DNA of 64,000 nucleotides from the NCBI RefSeq assembly GCF_009765355.1, contig NZ_VTHK01000029.1, positions 1-64,000 of the forward strand. The letters run 5' to 3'. Origin of the DNA: Amycolatopsis anabasis. Its GTDB lineage: Bacteria; Actinomycetota; Actinomycetes; Mycobacteriales; Pseudonocardiaceae. The notes beneath the pieces were generated by a model. That model saw only the letters and a program-made list of their open reading frames with translations. It did not search any database and was not told the DNA's origin. Both the position numbers and the translations under genes were made by a program. Positions 37,001 to 44,446 of this stretch are shown in pieces. Position 1 is the first letter of the stretch. The number at the start of each line of letters is the position of its first letter.

Positions 37001-37962
37001 GCGCGTTCCTCGCCGACGACACCATGGTCGCCACCTACGAACTGGGCCACGGCTGGCTGCACGTCGCCCCGGCCCGGGTCGGCAAGCAGGCGTTCCTGGG
37101 CAACTCCGGGATGACCGCACCCGGTCGTGCGGTGCCCAAGCGCGGCCTGGTCGGCGTGCTCTCGTCGACGCCGCGCAAGGCCAAGAAGGGCTCGTCCTAC
37201 CTGGGCATGCCGCCGATGCCGCTGCGCCGCGCGGTCGAGGCGGGGGACAGCAGCCGCACGTTCAACCCGCCGCGCCGCCTCAAACTGGCGCGTGCGGCCG
37301 TCGAGCTGTGCCGGATCCTGCCGGTGATGTGCGGCGCCGCGCTCGCGGTGCTGGTGTTCGCCGCGCTGGCCGCCCTGCGCGCCGCCGCCGGGCTGTGGCC
37401 GGCCGCGCTGCTGTCCGGGCTCGTCCTGCTCGCGGCGGGCGCCGTCGCCGCGGGGATCGCGACGGCGATGAAGTGGTCGCTGGTCGGCCGGTTCCGCGAG
37501 GTCGAGCACCCGTTGTGGAGTTCGTTCGTCTGGCGCAACGAACTCGCCGACACGTTCGTCGAGGTGCTCGCGGTGCCGTGGCTGGTCGGTTCGCTCGGCG
37601 GCACGCCGCTGCTGCCGCTGTGGCTGCGCTCGATGGGCGCGAAGATCGGGCGCGGGGTGTGGCTGGAGACCTACTGGCTGCCGGAAGCGGATCTGGTACG
37701 ACTTGGTGACGGTTCGACGATCAATCGCGGCTGCGTGGTGCAAACCCACCTGTTCCATGATCGGATCATGAGCATGAGCGAGGTCGTACTGGACGAGGGC
37801 GCGACGCTCGGGCCGCACGGGATCGTGCTGCCGGGCGCGAGCATCGGCGCGCGCACCACGGTCGGACCGGGCTCCCTGGTCACCCGGGGCGACGCGGTTC
37901 CGGCGGATTCCCGCTGGCTGGGCAACCCGATCGCGGCGTGGAACAGGAGCGGCCGGGGTTGA
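34081..37962 (+). CDS. Pls/PosA-family single-module NRPS (poly-amino-acid synthetase-like)
   Basis: The protein has about 1,293 residues. The adenylation domain has FTSGSTGKPKG (about 163), FDASCEEMW (Asp213), NTYGPTEATV (about 300), YRSGDLV (about 383) and TSGKVDRDAL (Lys489). The carrier site is GGGSL with Ser542. The rest alternates three transmembrane pairs (about 598-658, 830-898, 1077-1135) with three left-handed-helix, acyltransferase-like domains. This is the architecture of the epsilon-poly-L-lysine synthetase Pls. A hand alignment to GrsA gives specificity code D-A-E-S-I-G-T-V-V-K, close to known lysine codes. No thioesterase is present, as expected. It overlaps an M1 aminopeptidase. 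A longer in-frame start is GTG 34003. Confidence 0.9.
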   Translation: MTVLDERPAEVEAPVTERALFWSGLAASERTLLDILAETAATHPNAAAIDDGDAVLTYRRLTEEVDALRARLAGHGIGAGDRVGVRISSGTAELYVAILAVLAAGAAYVPVDADDPDERADLVFGEAGVCAVLGDGGALIPRGPAGGQPGREPGPQDDAWIIFTSGSTGKPKGVAVTHSAAAAFVDAEARLFLTEEPIGPGDRVLAGLSVAFDASCEEMWLAWRHGACLVPAPRSLVRTGVDLGPWLVAQRITVVSTVPTLAALWPADALEDVRLLIFGGEACPPELAERVAVEGREVWNTYGPTEATVVACAAQLTGEEPVRIGLPLAGWQLAVVDERGEPVAMGESGELVIGGAGLARYLDPAKDAEKFAPLPALGWQRAYRSGDLVRAEPEGLLFLGRADEQIKLGGRRIELGEVDAALQALPKVAGAAAAIRKTKAGNQVLVGYVVALDGFDHDDAAARLREQLPAALVPLLAVVDDLPTRTSGKVDRDALPWPLSTVDTSGVDLTETESWLAEGWAEILGVSVTDPKADFFTHGGGSLTAAQLIARIRTRHPQVSVADIYQYPKLGALASHLDALDGQETKRREIAPTPRRAGVLQSLLMVPLMTLVGLRWTTVFAALSNVLTLAGVAWAPTVSWWWLGAAWLVLFSPAGRIALSATGARLLLRGIRPGSYARGGSVHMRLWAAEQLAEFSGATSVSGASWMTHYAKALGAKVGKDVDLHSPPPVTGFLKVARGAAVEPEVELSGHWVDGDLVHIGKIRIGADARIGARSTLFPGARIGKGAEIAAGSTVRGAVPSGQRWAGSPAARSGKDALKWPSSRPPRSRFWSAVYGLTSVLLGLLPAFAAIPGVLVVGAAIAGTPTLGAALGSALAFVPLATVVYFVSYALLVLAGVRALSIGMHEGYHPVHGRTAWRVWATERLMGMAREGLFPLYASLFTPVWLRLLGAKVGRGVEASTVLALPKMTQVDDGAFLADDTMVATYELGHGWLHVAPARVGKQAFLGNSGMTAPGRAVPKRGLVGVLSSTPRKAKKGSSYLGMPPMPLRRAVEAGDSSRTFNPPRRLKLARAAVELCRILPVMCGAALAVLVFAALAALRAAAGLWPAALLSGLVLLAAGAVAAGIATAMKWSLVGRFREVEHPLWSSFVWRNELADTFVEVLAVPWLVGSLGGTPLLPLWLRSMGAKIGRGVWLETYWLPEADLVRLGDGSTINRGCVVQTHLFHDRIMSMSEVVLDEGATLGPHGIVLPGASIGARTTVGPGSLVTRGDAVPADSRWLGNPIAAWNRSGRG
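35577..35589. repeat. 13-bp palindrome GTCCACAGTGGAC (copy 4)
   Basis: Located in the linker between the adenylation and carrier domains of the Pls-like synthetase, encoding Ser-Thr-Val-Asp. Confidence 0.8.
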
Positions 37963-39353
37963 GTCCGAAGGTATCCCCACCCGCCCCGGGCGCGGACACC
38001 TCCGGTGACTCCTACCTCCCCGCGCACGGCAACGGCGGCTACCGCGTCACGCACTACGACCTCGACCTCGACTACCGCATCGGCCCGAACCGGCTGTCCG
38101 GCCACGCGGTCATCAGCGCCGTGGCCACCCAGGCGCTGTCCCGGCTGAGCCTGGACCTGGCCGGGTTCAAGATCGGCCGGGTCCTGGTCGACGGGCAGCC
38201 CGCGAAGTTCACCCAGCGCCCGGCGAAACTGCACGTCAAACCAGCCCGGTCGATCGCGGCGGGCGCCGAGTTCCGGGTGGAGGTCCGGTACGTGGGCAAC
38301 CCGCGGCCGATCTCCGGGCGGTGGGGCGACATCGGCTGGGACGAGCTGACCGACGGTTCCCTGGTCGCCAGCCAGCCGGTCGGCGCGCCGTCCTGGTTCC
38401 CGTGCAACGACCATCCGGCGGACAAGGCGTCCTACCGGGTGTCGGTGTCCACGTCCTCGCCGTACGCCGTGCTGGTGACCGGGAACCTGGTGTCGCGGCG
38501 GCAGAGTGCGAGCACCACGACCTGGGTCTTCGAGCGGCCGGAGCCCACCTCGACCTATCTCATGGGTGTCCACATCGGACGGTACGAGGAGATCGAGCTA
38601 GTCGGTTCCGGCAAGCGGGATTCGTACCTGCTGAGCGTCCAATTAGGACGCGGTAGCCAGGTCGCGGAGGTCGCCGCGGCCGTGCCGCAGCGGGCCGCGG
38701 TGCCGGGCCGGTTGCGCGAGGCGTTCGCCCACGACTTCGGCCGCCAGTCCCGGATGATGGACGTCCTGCGCGGATTCTTCGGGCCGTACCCGTTCGGCGA
38801 ATACGTCGTCGTGGTGACCGACGACGAGCTGGACGATCCGATCGAGGCGCAGGGCCTGTCGGTCTTCGGCGCCAACCACGTCGACGGGCGGCGCACGCAC
38901 GAGCGGCTCGCCGTGCACGAACTGGCCCACCAGTGGTTCGGCAACAGCCTCACCGTGGCCGACTGGCGGCACATCTGGCTCAACGAGGGGTTCGCCACCT
39001 ACGCGGAATGGCTGTGGTCCGAGGCGATCGGGGGCGCTTCCGCGGCGGCGCACGCCCGGCAGTGGCACGCCCACCTGGCCGCGGGTCCGAACGATCTGCG
39101 GATCGCCGATCCCGGCGTGGACCGGATGTTCGACGAACAGGTGTACAAGCGCGGCGCGCTGACCCTGCACGCCCTGCGGCGCGAACTGGGCGACCAGGCG
39201 TTCTTCGAGCTGTTGCGGGCGTGGGCGAGCGAGCACCGGCACGGCACGGTGACCACCGAGGCGTTCGTCGCACTGGCCGAGTCGAAGGCCCACCGCTCGC
39301 TCGAAGAACTCTTCGCCGCCTGGCTGACCCGCACCGCGCTGCCCGGGATCTAG
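37959..39353 (+). CDS. M1-family zinc aminopeptidase (Pld-like)
   Basis: The 464-residue metallopeptidase has the zinc site HELAHQWFGN (His320, Glu321, His324) with the third ligand Glu343 in WLNEGFATYAE. It is shorter than full aminopeptidase N (about 850) and ends after the catalytic domain. It has no signal peptide. In epsilon-poly-lysine producers an M1-type poly-lysine-degrading enzyme (Pld) accompanies pls, so self-protection or turnover of the product is a reasonable role. The TTG at 37959 overlaps the synthetase stop (TTGA) behind AGGAG; ATG 37938 is an alternative seven codons upstream. It overlaps the convergent regulator gene by 4 bp. Confidence 0.88.
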   Translation: MSPKVSPPAPGADTSGDSYLPAHGNGGYRVTHYDLDLDYRIGPNRLSGHAVISAVATQALSRLSLDLAGFKIGRVLVDGQPAKFTQRPAKLHVKPARSIAAGAEFRVEVRYVGNPRPISGRWGDIGWDELTDGSLVASQPVGAPSWFPCNDHPADKASYRVSVSTSSPYAVLVTGNLVSRRQSASTTTWVFERPEPTSTYLMGVHIGRYEEIELVGSGKRDSYLLSVQLGRGSQVAEVAAAVPQRAAVPGRLREAFAHDFGRQSRMMDVLRGFFGPYPFGEYVVVVTDDELDDPIEAQGLSVFGANHVDGRRTHERLAVHELAHQWFGNSLTVADWRHIWLNEGFATYAEWLWSEAIGGASAAAHARQWHAHLAAGPNDLRIADPGVDRMFDEQVYKRGALTLHALRRELGDQAFFELLRAWASEHRHGTVTTEAFVALAESKAHRSLEELFAAWLTRTALPGI

Positions 39354-40006
39354 GGGACGGTGGCGTATCCGTTCGCGTAGGCGTACCGGATCGCCTGCGC
39401 GCGGTCGCGGCTGCCGGTCTTGGCGTAGATCCGGTTGATGTGGGTTTTCACCGTCGCCTCGCTGACGAACAGCTCGCGGGCGATCTCCCGGTTCGCCCGC
39501 CCGGCCGCGAGCAGGCGGAGCACGTCGGTCTCCCGCGCGGTCAGCTCGTCCGCCCGGTCCTCGGGTGCGGGACTCCGCGTGGCCCGCAGCGCGCTGTCCA
39601 CGAGCCTGCGCTGGACCTCCGGAGCCAGCACGGCCTGGCCCGCCGCGGCGGCGTGGACGGCCCGGCCGATCTCGTCGCGGGTGGCGGATTTGGTGAGGTA
39701 GCCCAGCGCGCCCGCGTCCAGCGCGCGCAGGATCGAATCGTCGTCGGCGTACGTGCTGAGCACGACCACCTGGGTGTCCGGATGCTCCGCGCGAATCCGC
39801 GCGGTCGCGGTGACCCCGTCGCACCGGGGCATCGCGAGATCCATCAGCACGACCTCCGGCCCGGTGGCCGCGACCTGCTCGACCGCGGCGAGCCCGTCCG
39901 CCGCCTGGCCGGCCACCGTGATGCCCGGCAGCGCCTCGATCAGCAGCGCGAGCCCTTCCCGCACCGCGGACTGGTCGTCGGCCACCACCACCCGGATGTC
40001 GTTCAT
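39350..40006 (-). CDS. NarL/LuxR-type response regulator
   Basis: The 218-residue protein has a receiver domain starting IRVVVADDQSAVREGLALLI with the phospho-acceptor Asp in VVLMDLAMPRCDG (near 54) and Lys in GYLTKSATRDE. A LuxR HTH follows (LTARETDVLRLLAAGRANRE ... VSEATVKTHINRIYAKTGSR). Its ATG overlaps the stop of the sensor kinase gene (ATGA), so the pair is co-translated. Target is unknown; the divergent membrane-protein gene or the adjacent Pls/M1 genes are candidates. Confidence 0.92.
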   Translation of the reverse strand: MNDIRVVVADDQSAVREGLALLIEALPGITVAGQAADGLAAVEQVAATGPEVVLMDLAMPRCDGVTATARIRAEHPDTQVVVLSTYADDDSILRALDAGALGYLTKSATRDEIGRAVHAAAAGQAVLAPEVQRRLVDSALRATRSPAPEDRADELTARETDVLRLLAAGRANREIARELFVSEATVKTHINRIYAKTGSRDRAQAIRYAYANGYATVP

Positions 40007-41211
40007 GCCGGAATTCTCACCGACATCCGCCAGCCTCCGGCTTCCGGCCCGGCCGCGAGCGTACCCCCGGCCAGTTCGGCGCGCTCGGCGACGCCGGTCA
40101 GCCCGTACCCCGCCCCGGTTCCGGTCAGCGGTCGCGGGGCGCCGGCGGGCGGCGCCGGGTTGGTGACCGTCGCGCCGACCTCGGTGTCGCCGTAGTCCAG
40201 TTCGATCGTCACCGGAGCGCCCGGTGCGTGCTTGCGGGCGTTCGTCAGGGCTTCCTGGACCGCGCGGTACAGGGTGAGGCCCGCGCCCGGCGGGAGGTCC
40301 CGGTGCACGCCCCGCACCCGCAGGACCACGGCCGGTTCGTCCACAAGGGACTCGAGCAGTTCGGGCAGGGACACCGAGTCCTCGCGCAGGGCCCGGACGG
40401 CGCGGCTGGTCTCGGTGAGTCCCTCCCGGGCCAGCCGTCCCGCGCGGTCGACGCAACCGGCGATCTTGGCCAGGGCGGGGTGTTCCCGTGGCAGGTCCGG
40501 GGTCTGCAGCAGCGCCCCGGCCGCCTCCAGCTGCAACGACAGCGCGGACAGCGAATGCGCCTGGATGTCGTGGATTTCCCGGGCGATCCGGGCCCGTTCG
40601 GCCAGTGCCGCCGCGGCCGCGGTCGCCTCGGTCGCCCGGCGGGTTTCGGCGAGCAGCAGTTCGGCCTGCTCGGCTCGCTGCAGGAACTGCCGCCGGGTCA
40701 CTCCGGAGAGCCAGAGCCCGACGAAGGCGCCCGCGATGCCGAAGGCGTTGACCGCGATCCGGTCGCTCGACAGATCGGTGACCACCATGGCCAGCAGCCC
40801 GGCGGCCACCGCAACCCCCGAGCGCCGCACCCCGAAGAGCATCCCGGCCGAGAAGGCGACCTCACCGCAGAGCGCGATGGCCAGGGAAGCCGAGGCGACC
40901 ACCACCAGCACCCCGGACACCGCCGAGGCGAGCAGCAGGCCACCGAACATCGCCCAGCCCGGCACCCCGGGCAGCGAATGTGCGGTGACGCCCAGCGCAC
41001 CGGCGGCGAACAGCGCCCACACCAGGCCGTCCCCGGGCAGGTAACCGGCGGTGAACAGGGTGATCAGCGTGCCCGCGAGCACCAGGCCGCGAACCACCAC
41101 GTAGAAGGTGGGCCTGGTCAGCAACAGGGAGGGCACGGCTGCAGCGTGCCAGGCCACCGTGCGGCCCGCATCCGCCCGGGGGTGGATCACGGGTGGAGGC
41201 TGCCCGCTCAT
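40003..41211 (-). CDS. Sensor histidine kinase (HisKA_3/NarX type)
   Basis: The protein has about 402 residues, with four to six N-terminal transmembrane helices (FYVVVRGLVLAGTLITLF onward) and no large extracellular sensor. The dimerisation helix has the phospho-His in RARIAREIHDIQAHSLSAL (near 209). The HATPase domain shows ALTNARKHAPG and GAGYGLTGVAERAELAGG. ATG 41211 is used; an in-frame GTG at 41223 adds four residues. It is divergent from a small membrane protein and overlaps the response regulator by 3 bp. Confidence 0.9.
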   Translation of the reverse strand: MSGQPPPVIHPRADAGRTVAWHAAAVPSLLLTRPTFYVVVRGLVLAGTLITLFTAGYLPGDGLVWALFAAGALGVTAHSLPGVPGWAMFGGLLLASAVSGVLVVVASASLAIALCGEVAFSAGMLFGVRRSGVAVAAGLLAMVVTDLSSDRIAVNAFGIAGAFVGLWLSGVTRRQFLQRAEQAELLLAETRRATEATAAAAALAERARIAREIHDIQAHSLSALSLQLEAAGALLQTPDLPREHPALAKIAGCVDRAGRLAREGLTETSRAVRALREDSVSLPELLESLVDEPAVVLRVRGVHRDLPPGAGLTLYRAVQEALTNARKHAPGAPVTIELDYGDTEVGATVTNPAPPAGAPRPLTGTGAGYGLTGVAERAELAGGTLAAGPEAGGWRMSVRIPA

Positions 41212-41312
41212 CCCGGTTTCCACCCGCGATCGGCCGCCGGACCGACGCCCGGAAGCGTCCCCGGAACCTAGCTTTTCCTCGTCCGGTTCGACGAAGCCTT
41301 GGGGGAGACCCG

Positions 41313-41825
41313 ATGCAAGACGCCCTGATCCTGTCCGCCGCCCTGCTCGCCTACGTCCTGCTCACCCAGATCGGGCGGCACAAGGTGAGCCTGCTGCGGA
41401 TGCTGCCGTCGCTCGGACTCGTGGGTTACTTCGCCTGGTCGTTCCTCGCCGATCTCACGTTCACCGCGCCGAACCTCTGGACCGCGGGCATCGGGACCGC
41501 GCTCGGGCTGGCCGTCGGCGGTGGCTTGCTGGCCACCCTGGCCGTCGAACGCGACCGGGAGACCGGGCGCGCGTACACCCGTGCGGGAGCGCCCTACCTG
41601 CTCATCTGGCTGGTGGTCCTGGGCGGGCGCCTGCTCTTCCTGTGGGCGCTGGAGCACGTGACCTGGTTCGGCGAGGACGTCGGCCGGTTCCTGATGGAGA
41701 ACCGGATCGAAGCGAACGCGGTGGCCGCCTTCTTCGTCCTGATGGCCATGGCGATGATCCTGTGCCGCAACATCGGGGTGTATGTGCGGGTGGCCCGGAC
41801 CCCGACCCCGGTCACGGTTGGCTGA
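41313..41825 (+). CDS. Four-helix integral membrane protein
   Basis: The 170-residue protein has about four transmembrane segments (ALILSAALLAYVLLTQI, LWTAGIGTALGLAVGGGLLA, YLLIWLVVLGGRLLFLWAL, ANAVAAFFVLMAMAMIL). I do not recognise a family. The start is ATG with a GGGGGAG ribosome binding site at 41301-41307. It is divergent from the two-component pair, an arrangement typical of a regulated target such as an envelope-stress or transport protein. Its 3' end overlaps a convergent TetR gene by 14 bp. Confidence 0.78.
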   Translation: MQDALILSAALLAYVLLTQIGRHKVSLLRMLPSLGLVGYFAWSFLADLTFTAPNLWTAGIGTALGLAVGGGLLATLAVERDRETGRAYTRAGAPYLLIWLVVLGGRLLFLWALEHVTWFGEDVGRFLMENRIEANAVAAFFVLMAMAMILCRNIGVYVRVARTPTPVTVG

Positions 41826-42450
41826 CCACCGCGGAGGCGAGCCGCACGACCTCGGCGATCACGTCGTCGAGCGGGAGCCGGTAGCCGCCGATCGACCAGT
41901 GGTAGACGAGTTCGTTCACCGCGCCGATCAGGGCGACCGCACCGAGGAAGAAGTCCCGGTCGGTGGCTTCGCCCCGGGCGACCGCGCGTTTCGCCTCCGC
42001 GACCAGCATTTCCACCCAGCGCGCACGCCAGGCGAGCCGATGCTGCTCCACCGCGTCGCTGACCCCGATGACTTCCACATAGGACAGTCGCGCCCAGCGG
42101 GGGTCCTTCGCGGTGGTGGTGATGTAGGCGCGCACCGCGCGTTCGATGCGCACCGGCAACGATTCGTCCGCGGTGTCGGCGAGCGCCTCGGCCACCGCGG
42201 TCACCGCCTGCTCGATGATCTTGTCGTGCAGCGCCATCAGCAGCGCCTCGCGGCTGGCGAACTCCTCGTAGAAGTTGCGCGTGGAAACCGACGCCGTGGC
42301 GCACAGCTTTTCTATCGAGCTCGCCGCGTAGCCGTCGTTGCCGAACAGGTCCAGTCCGGCCGCGAGCAGGCGTTCCCGGCGTTCCGCGCGGCGGTCGGCC
42401 GCGGAACGGCCGCCGTAAACGCGACGCGCGGGTTGTTCACTGGGGGACAC
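41812..42450 (-). CDS. TetR-family regulator downstream of the P450
   Basis: The 212-residue protein has an N-terminal HTH (RERLLAAGLDLFGNDGYAAS ... KLCATASVSTRNFYEEFASR) and a helical effector domain. GTG 42450 lies 7 nt after a TAATCT -10 box and is preferred over GTG 42453. It follows the P450 gene by 55 bp but has its own promoter. It is one of two TetR genes bracketing the P450. Confidence 0.87.
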   Translation of the reverse strand: MSPSEQPARRVYGGRSAADRRAERRERLLAAGLDLFGNDGYAASSIEKLCATASVSTRNFYEEFASREALLMALHDKIIEQAVTAVAEALADTADESLPVRIERAVRAYITTTAKDPRWARLSYVEVIGVSDAVEQHRLAWRARWVEMLVAEAKRAVARGEATDRDFFLGAVALIGAVNELVYHWSIGGYRLPLDDVIAEVVRLASAVVSQP

Positions 42451-42456
42451 CACTCC

Positions 42457-42462
42457 AGATTA
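42457..42462 (-). promoter_or_regulatory. -10 box of leaderless tetR promoter
   Basis: TAATCT on the minus strand ends 7 nt before GTG 42450, the leaderless spacing seen elsewhere in the window. Confidence 0.5.
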
Positions 42463-42505
42463 GGCCACGGCGACCGGGGAGGTGGACCGTCGGCCGCCGT
42501 TTGGC

Positions 42506-43795
42506 TCACCCGACCGCGACCGCGGAGGGCGTGACCCGGACCGGGAACCGGGACAGCCCGCGGATCACCGTGGTCTTCCGCCACTGCGCGCTCCCGGTCG
42601 GCCGCAACCCGGGCAGCCGTTCGGCGAGGGCCCGCAGGGCGACGGTCGCTTCCAGGCGGGCGAGCGGCGCGCCCAGGCAGTAGTGGATGCCGCTGGAGAA
42701 GGCCAGGTGTTCCCGGCCGGGATCCCGGGTGATGTCGAATTCGTCCGGCCGGGAGTAGACGCGCTCGTCGCGTCCGGTCGAACCGAGCAGCAGGATGAGC
42801 GGCCGGTCCTTCGCGATGCGGCGGCCGCCGAGTTCCAGCTCCTCGTGGGGGATCCGGACGGTCAGCTGCACCGGCGAGTCGTAGCGCAGCGTCTCCTCCG
42901 CGGCCTTCCCGGCGAGTTCGGGCTCCGCGCACAGCCGCTCCCACTGGCCGGGGTGGGCGAACAGCGCGTGCATCGCGTTCCCGATCAGGTTCACCGTGGT
43001 CTCGAACCCCGCGATGAGCAGCAGTTCGCAGGTCGCCAGCAGTTCCGGAACGGTCAGCTTGTCCTCGGCGTTGGCCGCCGCCAGCTGGCTGATCACGTCC
43101 TCGCCCGGATCGGCGCGGCGCTGCTCGATCAGCCGTCCGAACAGCTCGTACAGTTCCGCGGTCGCCCGGCTCAACGCGTTGGCCTGCCGCAACGAGCCGA
43201 TTCCGTCCAGGGACGCCCCGACGATCCGGCCGTACCGGGCGAACCGGTCCGCGTCGGCGTCCGGGATGCCGAGCAGGGTGGTGATCACCGCGATCGGCAG
43301 CGGGCTCGCGAAATCGGACATCAGATCGAACTCGCCCCGGGCCGTCGCCCGGTCGAGCAGCTCGTGGGCGATGCGTTCGATGGTGGCCTGGTAGCCGTTG
43401 ATCCGGCGCGGGCCGAAGGCGGGCCGGGCCAGCGTGCGCAGCCGCGTGTGGTCCGGCGGGTCGAGTTCCAGGAACGAGGGCACGATGTCGCCGTCGCGGG
43501 CGTCGAAGATCGGGTCGAATCCGGGTGGCTCCGCGCCCGCGGAGGTTCGCACTCCGAGCCTGCGGTCGCGCAGCACGTCGTTGCACAGCCCGAAGCGCGA
43601 CGCGACGAGGACCCCGGTCCGGCTGCGGTACCACGGCTCACCGGCGCGCAGCCGCGCGTACAGCGGGTACGGATCGCGTTGCCACTGCGCGGTGCCCAGC
43701 CGCGCGAATTCGTCGCCGGTGAAGGCGAGCAGTCGCCCCACGACCCGTTCGACGCTGATGCGCGCGACGAGCCGCGCGCTCTCGAGCAGTGTCAT
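42506..43795 (-). CDS. Cytochrome P450
   Basis: The 429-residue heme monooxygenase has the oxygen-activation I-helix LLIAGFETTVNLIGNAM, the ExxR motif in EETLRYDSPVQ and the heme-binding FSSGIHYCLGAPLARLE with the axial Cys. It is a bacterial class I P450 needing external ferredoxin and reductase; none is adjacent. ATG 43795 has an excellent AAGGAGG ribosome binding site and overlaps the upstream TetR stop by one base (TGATG). Substrate unknown. Expression is likely controlled by the co-transcribed TetR. Confidence 0.93.
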   Translation of the reverse strand: MTLLESARLVARISVERVVGRLLAFTGDEFARLGTAQWQRDPYPLYARLRAGEPWYRSRTGVLVASRFGLCNDVLRDRRLGVRTSAGAEPPGFDPIFDARDGDIVPSFLELDPPDHTRLRTLARPAFGPRRINGYQATIERIAHELLDRATARGEFDLMSDFASPLPIAVITTLLGIPDADADRFARYGRIVGASLDGIGSLRQANALSRATAELYELFGRLIEQRRADPGEDVISQLAAANAEDKLTVPELLATCELLLIAGFETTVNLIGNAMHALFAHPGQWERLCAEPELAGKAAEETLRYDSPVQLTVRIPHEELELGGRRIAKDRPLILLLGSTGRDERVYSRPDEFDITRDPGREHLAFSSGIHYCLGAPLARLEATVALRALAERLPGLRPTGSAQWRKTTVIRGLSRFPVRVTPSAVAVG

Positions 43796-44394
43796 CACTG
43801 TCCTCCTTGTCCCGTGAGATCCCGGAATCCGAGTCCGGCGAGGGTGGTGTCGAGGGCGATTCGCGGGGCGTCCGCCGGAGCGAGTTTCCCCAGTGCCACG
43901 CCTTCCCAGGCGGCGTAGACCAGCGCGTACAGGGTCGAGGTGATCCACCAGGCGGACACCCCGGCGCGCAGCACCTGCTCCTGCTGCGCGCGCAGCGCGA
44001 ACGCGGCGACCGGTTCGTCGAGGCGTTCGGCGCGCGCGGCGATCTCGGGCTCGTCGTCCAGGGACGGCTGCCGGAAGAGGAAGGCGAGCCGGGGGCCGAG
44101 TGGCACCAGCGCCTCCACCAGCCTGCGCAGTCCGTCCACTGTGGACTCGCCAGGAGTGTCCAGCTTCGCCTCGGCGATGGCGTTCTCCACGCGGTCCAGC
44201 GAATCGTGCGCCACGGCGACGAGCAGGTCCTGCCGGGTGGGGTAGTGCTTGTGCAGGGTGGTCCGGCCGATGCCCGCGGCCTCGGCGACCTGGGCGAGCG
44301 ACGCGGTGGGATTGGCGACCAGCACCTCGGCGGCGATATCGAGCGTAGACGGCCGTTCGCGAGTGATCGTCGCACGCCGCAAGTGAACACTCAT
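43795..44394 (-). CDS. TetR-family regulator upstream of the P450
   Basis: The 199-residue protein has a TetR HTH near residues 18-60 (LDIAAEVLVANPTASLAQVA ... IGRTTLHKHYPTRQDLL) and a helical effector domain. Translation is coupled to the P450 (TGATG). A GAACA-CTCA-TGTTC inverted repeat overlaps its start codon and may be its operator. A GTCCACTGTGGAC palindrome lies in its coding sequence. ATG 44394 is chosen; longer in-frame starts run into the ROK gene. Confidence 0.88.
   Translation of the reverse strand: MSVHLRRATITRERPSTLDIAAEVLVANPTASLAQVAEAAGIGRTTLHKHYPTRQDLLVAVAHDSLDRVENAIAEAKLDTPGESTVDGLRRLVEALVPLGPRLAFLFRQPSLDDEPEIAARAERLDEPVAAFALRAQQEQVLRAGVSAWWITSTLYALVYAAWEGVALGKLAPADAPRIALDTTLAGLGFRDLTGQGGQ
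44134..44146. repeat. 13-bp palindrome GTCCACTGTGGAC (copy 5)
   Basis: It lies within the minus-strand TetR gene; being a palindrome it again reads Ser-Thr-Val-Asp (GESTVDGL) in the coding frame. Confidence 0.8.
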
Positions 44395-44398
44395 GTTC
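44385..44398. promoter_or_regulatory. Candidate TetR operator at the tetR-P450 start
   Basis: GAACA (44385-44389) and TGTTC (44394-44398) form an inverted repeat with a CTCA centre, directly over the ATG of the TetR gene. Short arms make this tentative. Confidence 0.35.
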
Positions 44399-44446
44399 GC
44401 AACGGTACATAGGTGACGGCCTGGTCGCCACCTTTCTCGAAGGCGC

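Noticed and set aside
33931..37980. A 1,349-codon open frame antisense to the Pls-like gene
   Set aside because: Composition is that of a high-GC shadow frame (Arg/His/Gly/Pro-rich, no domain motifs), while the plus strand shows complete NRPS motifs.
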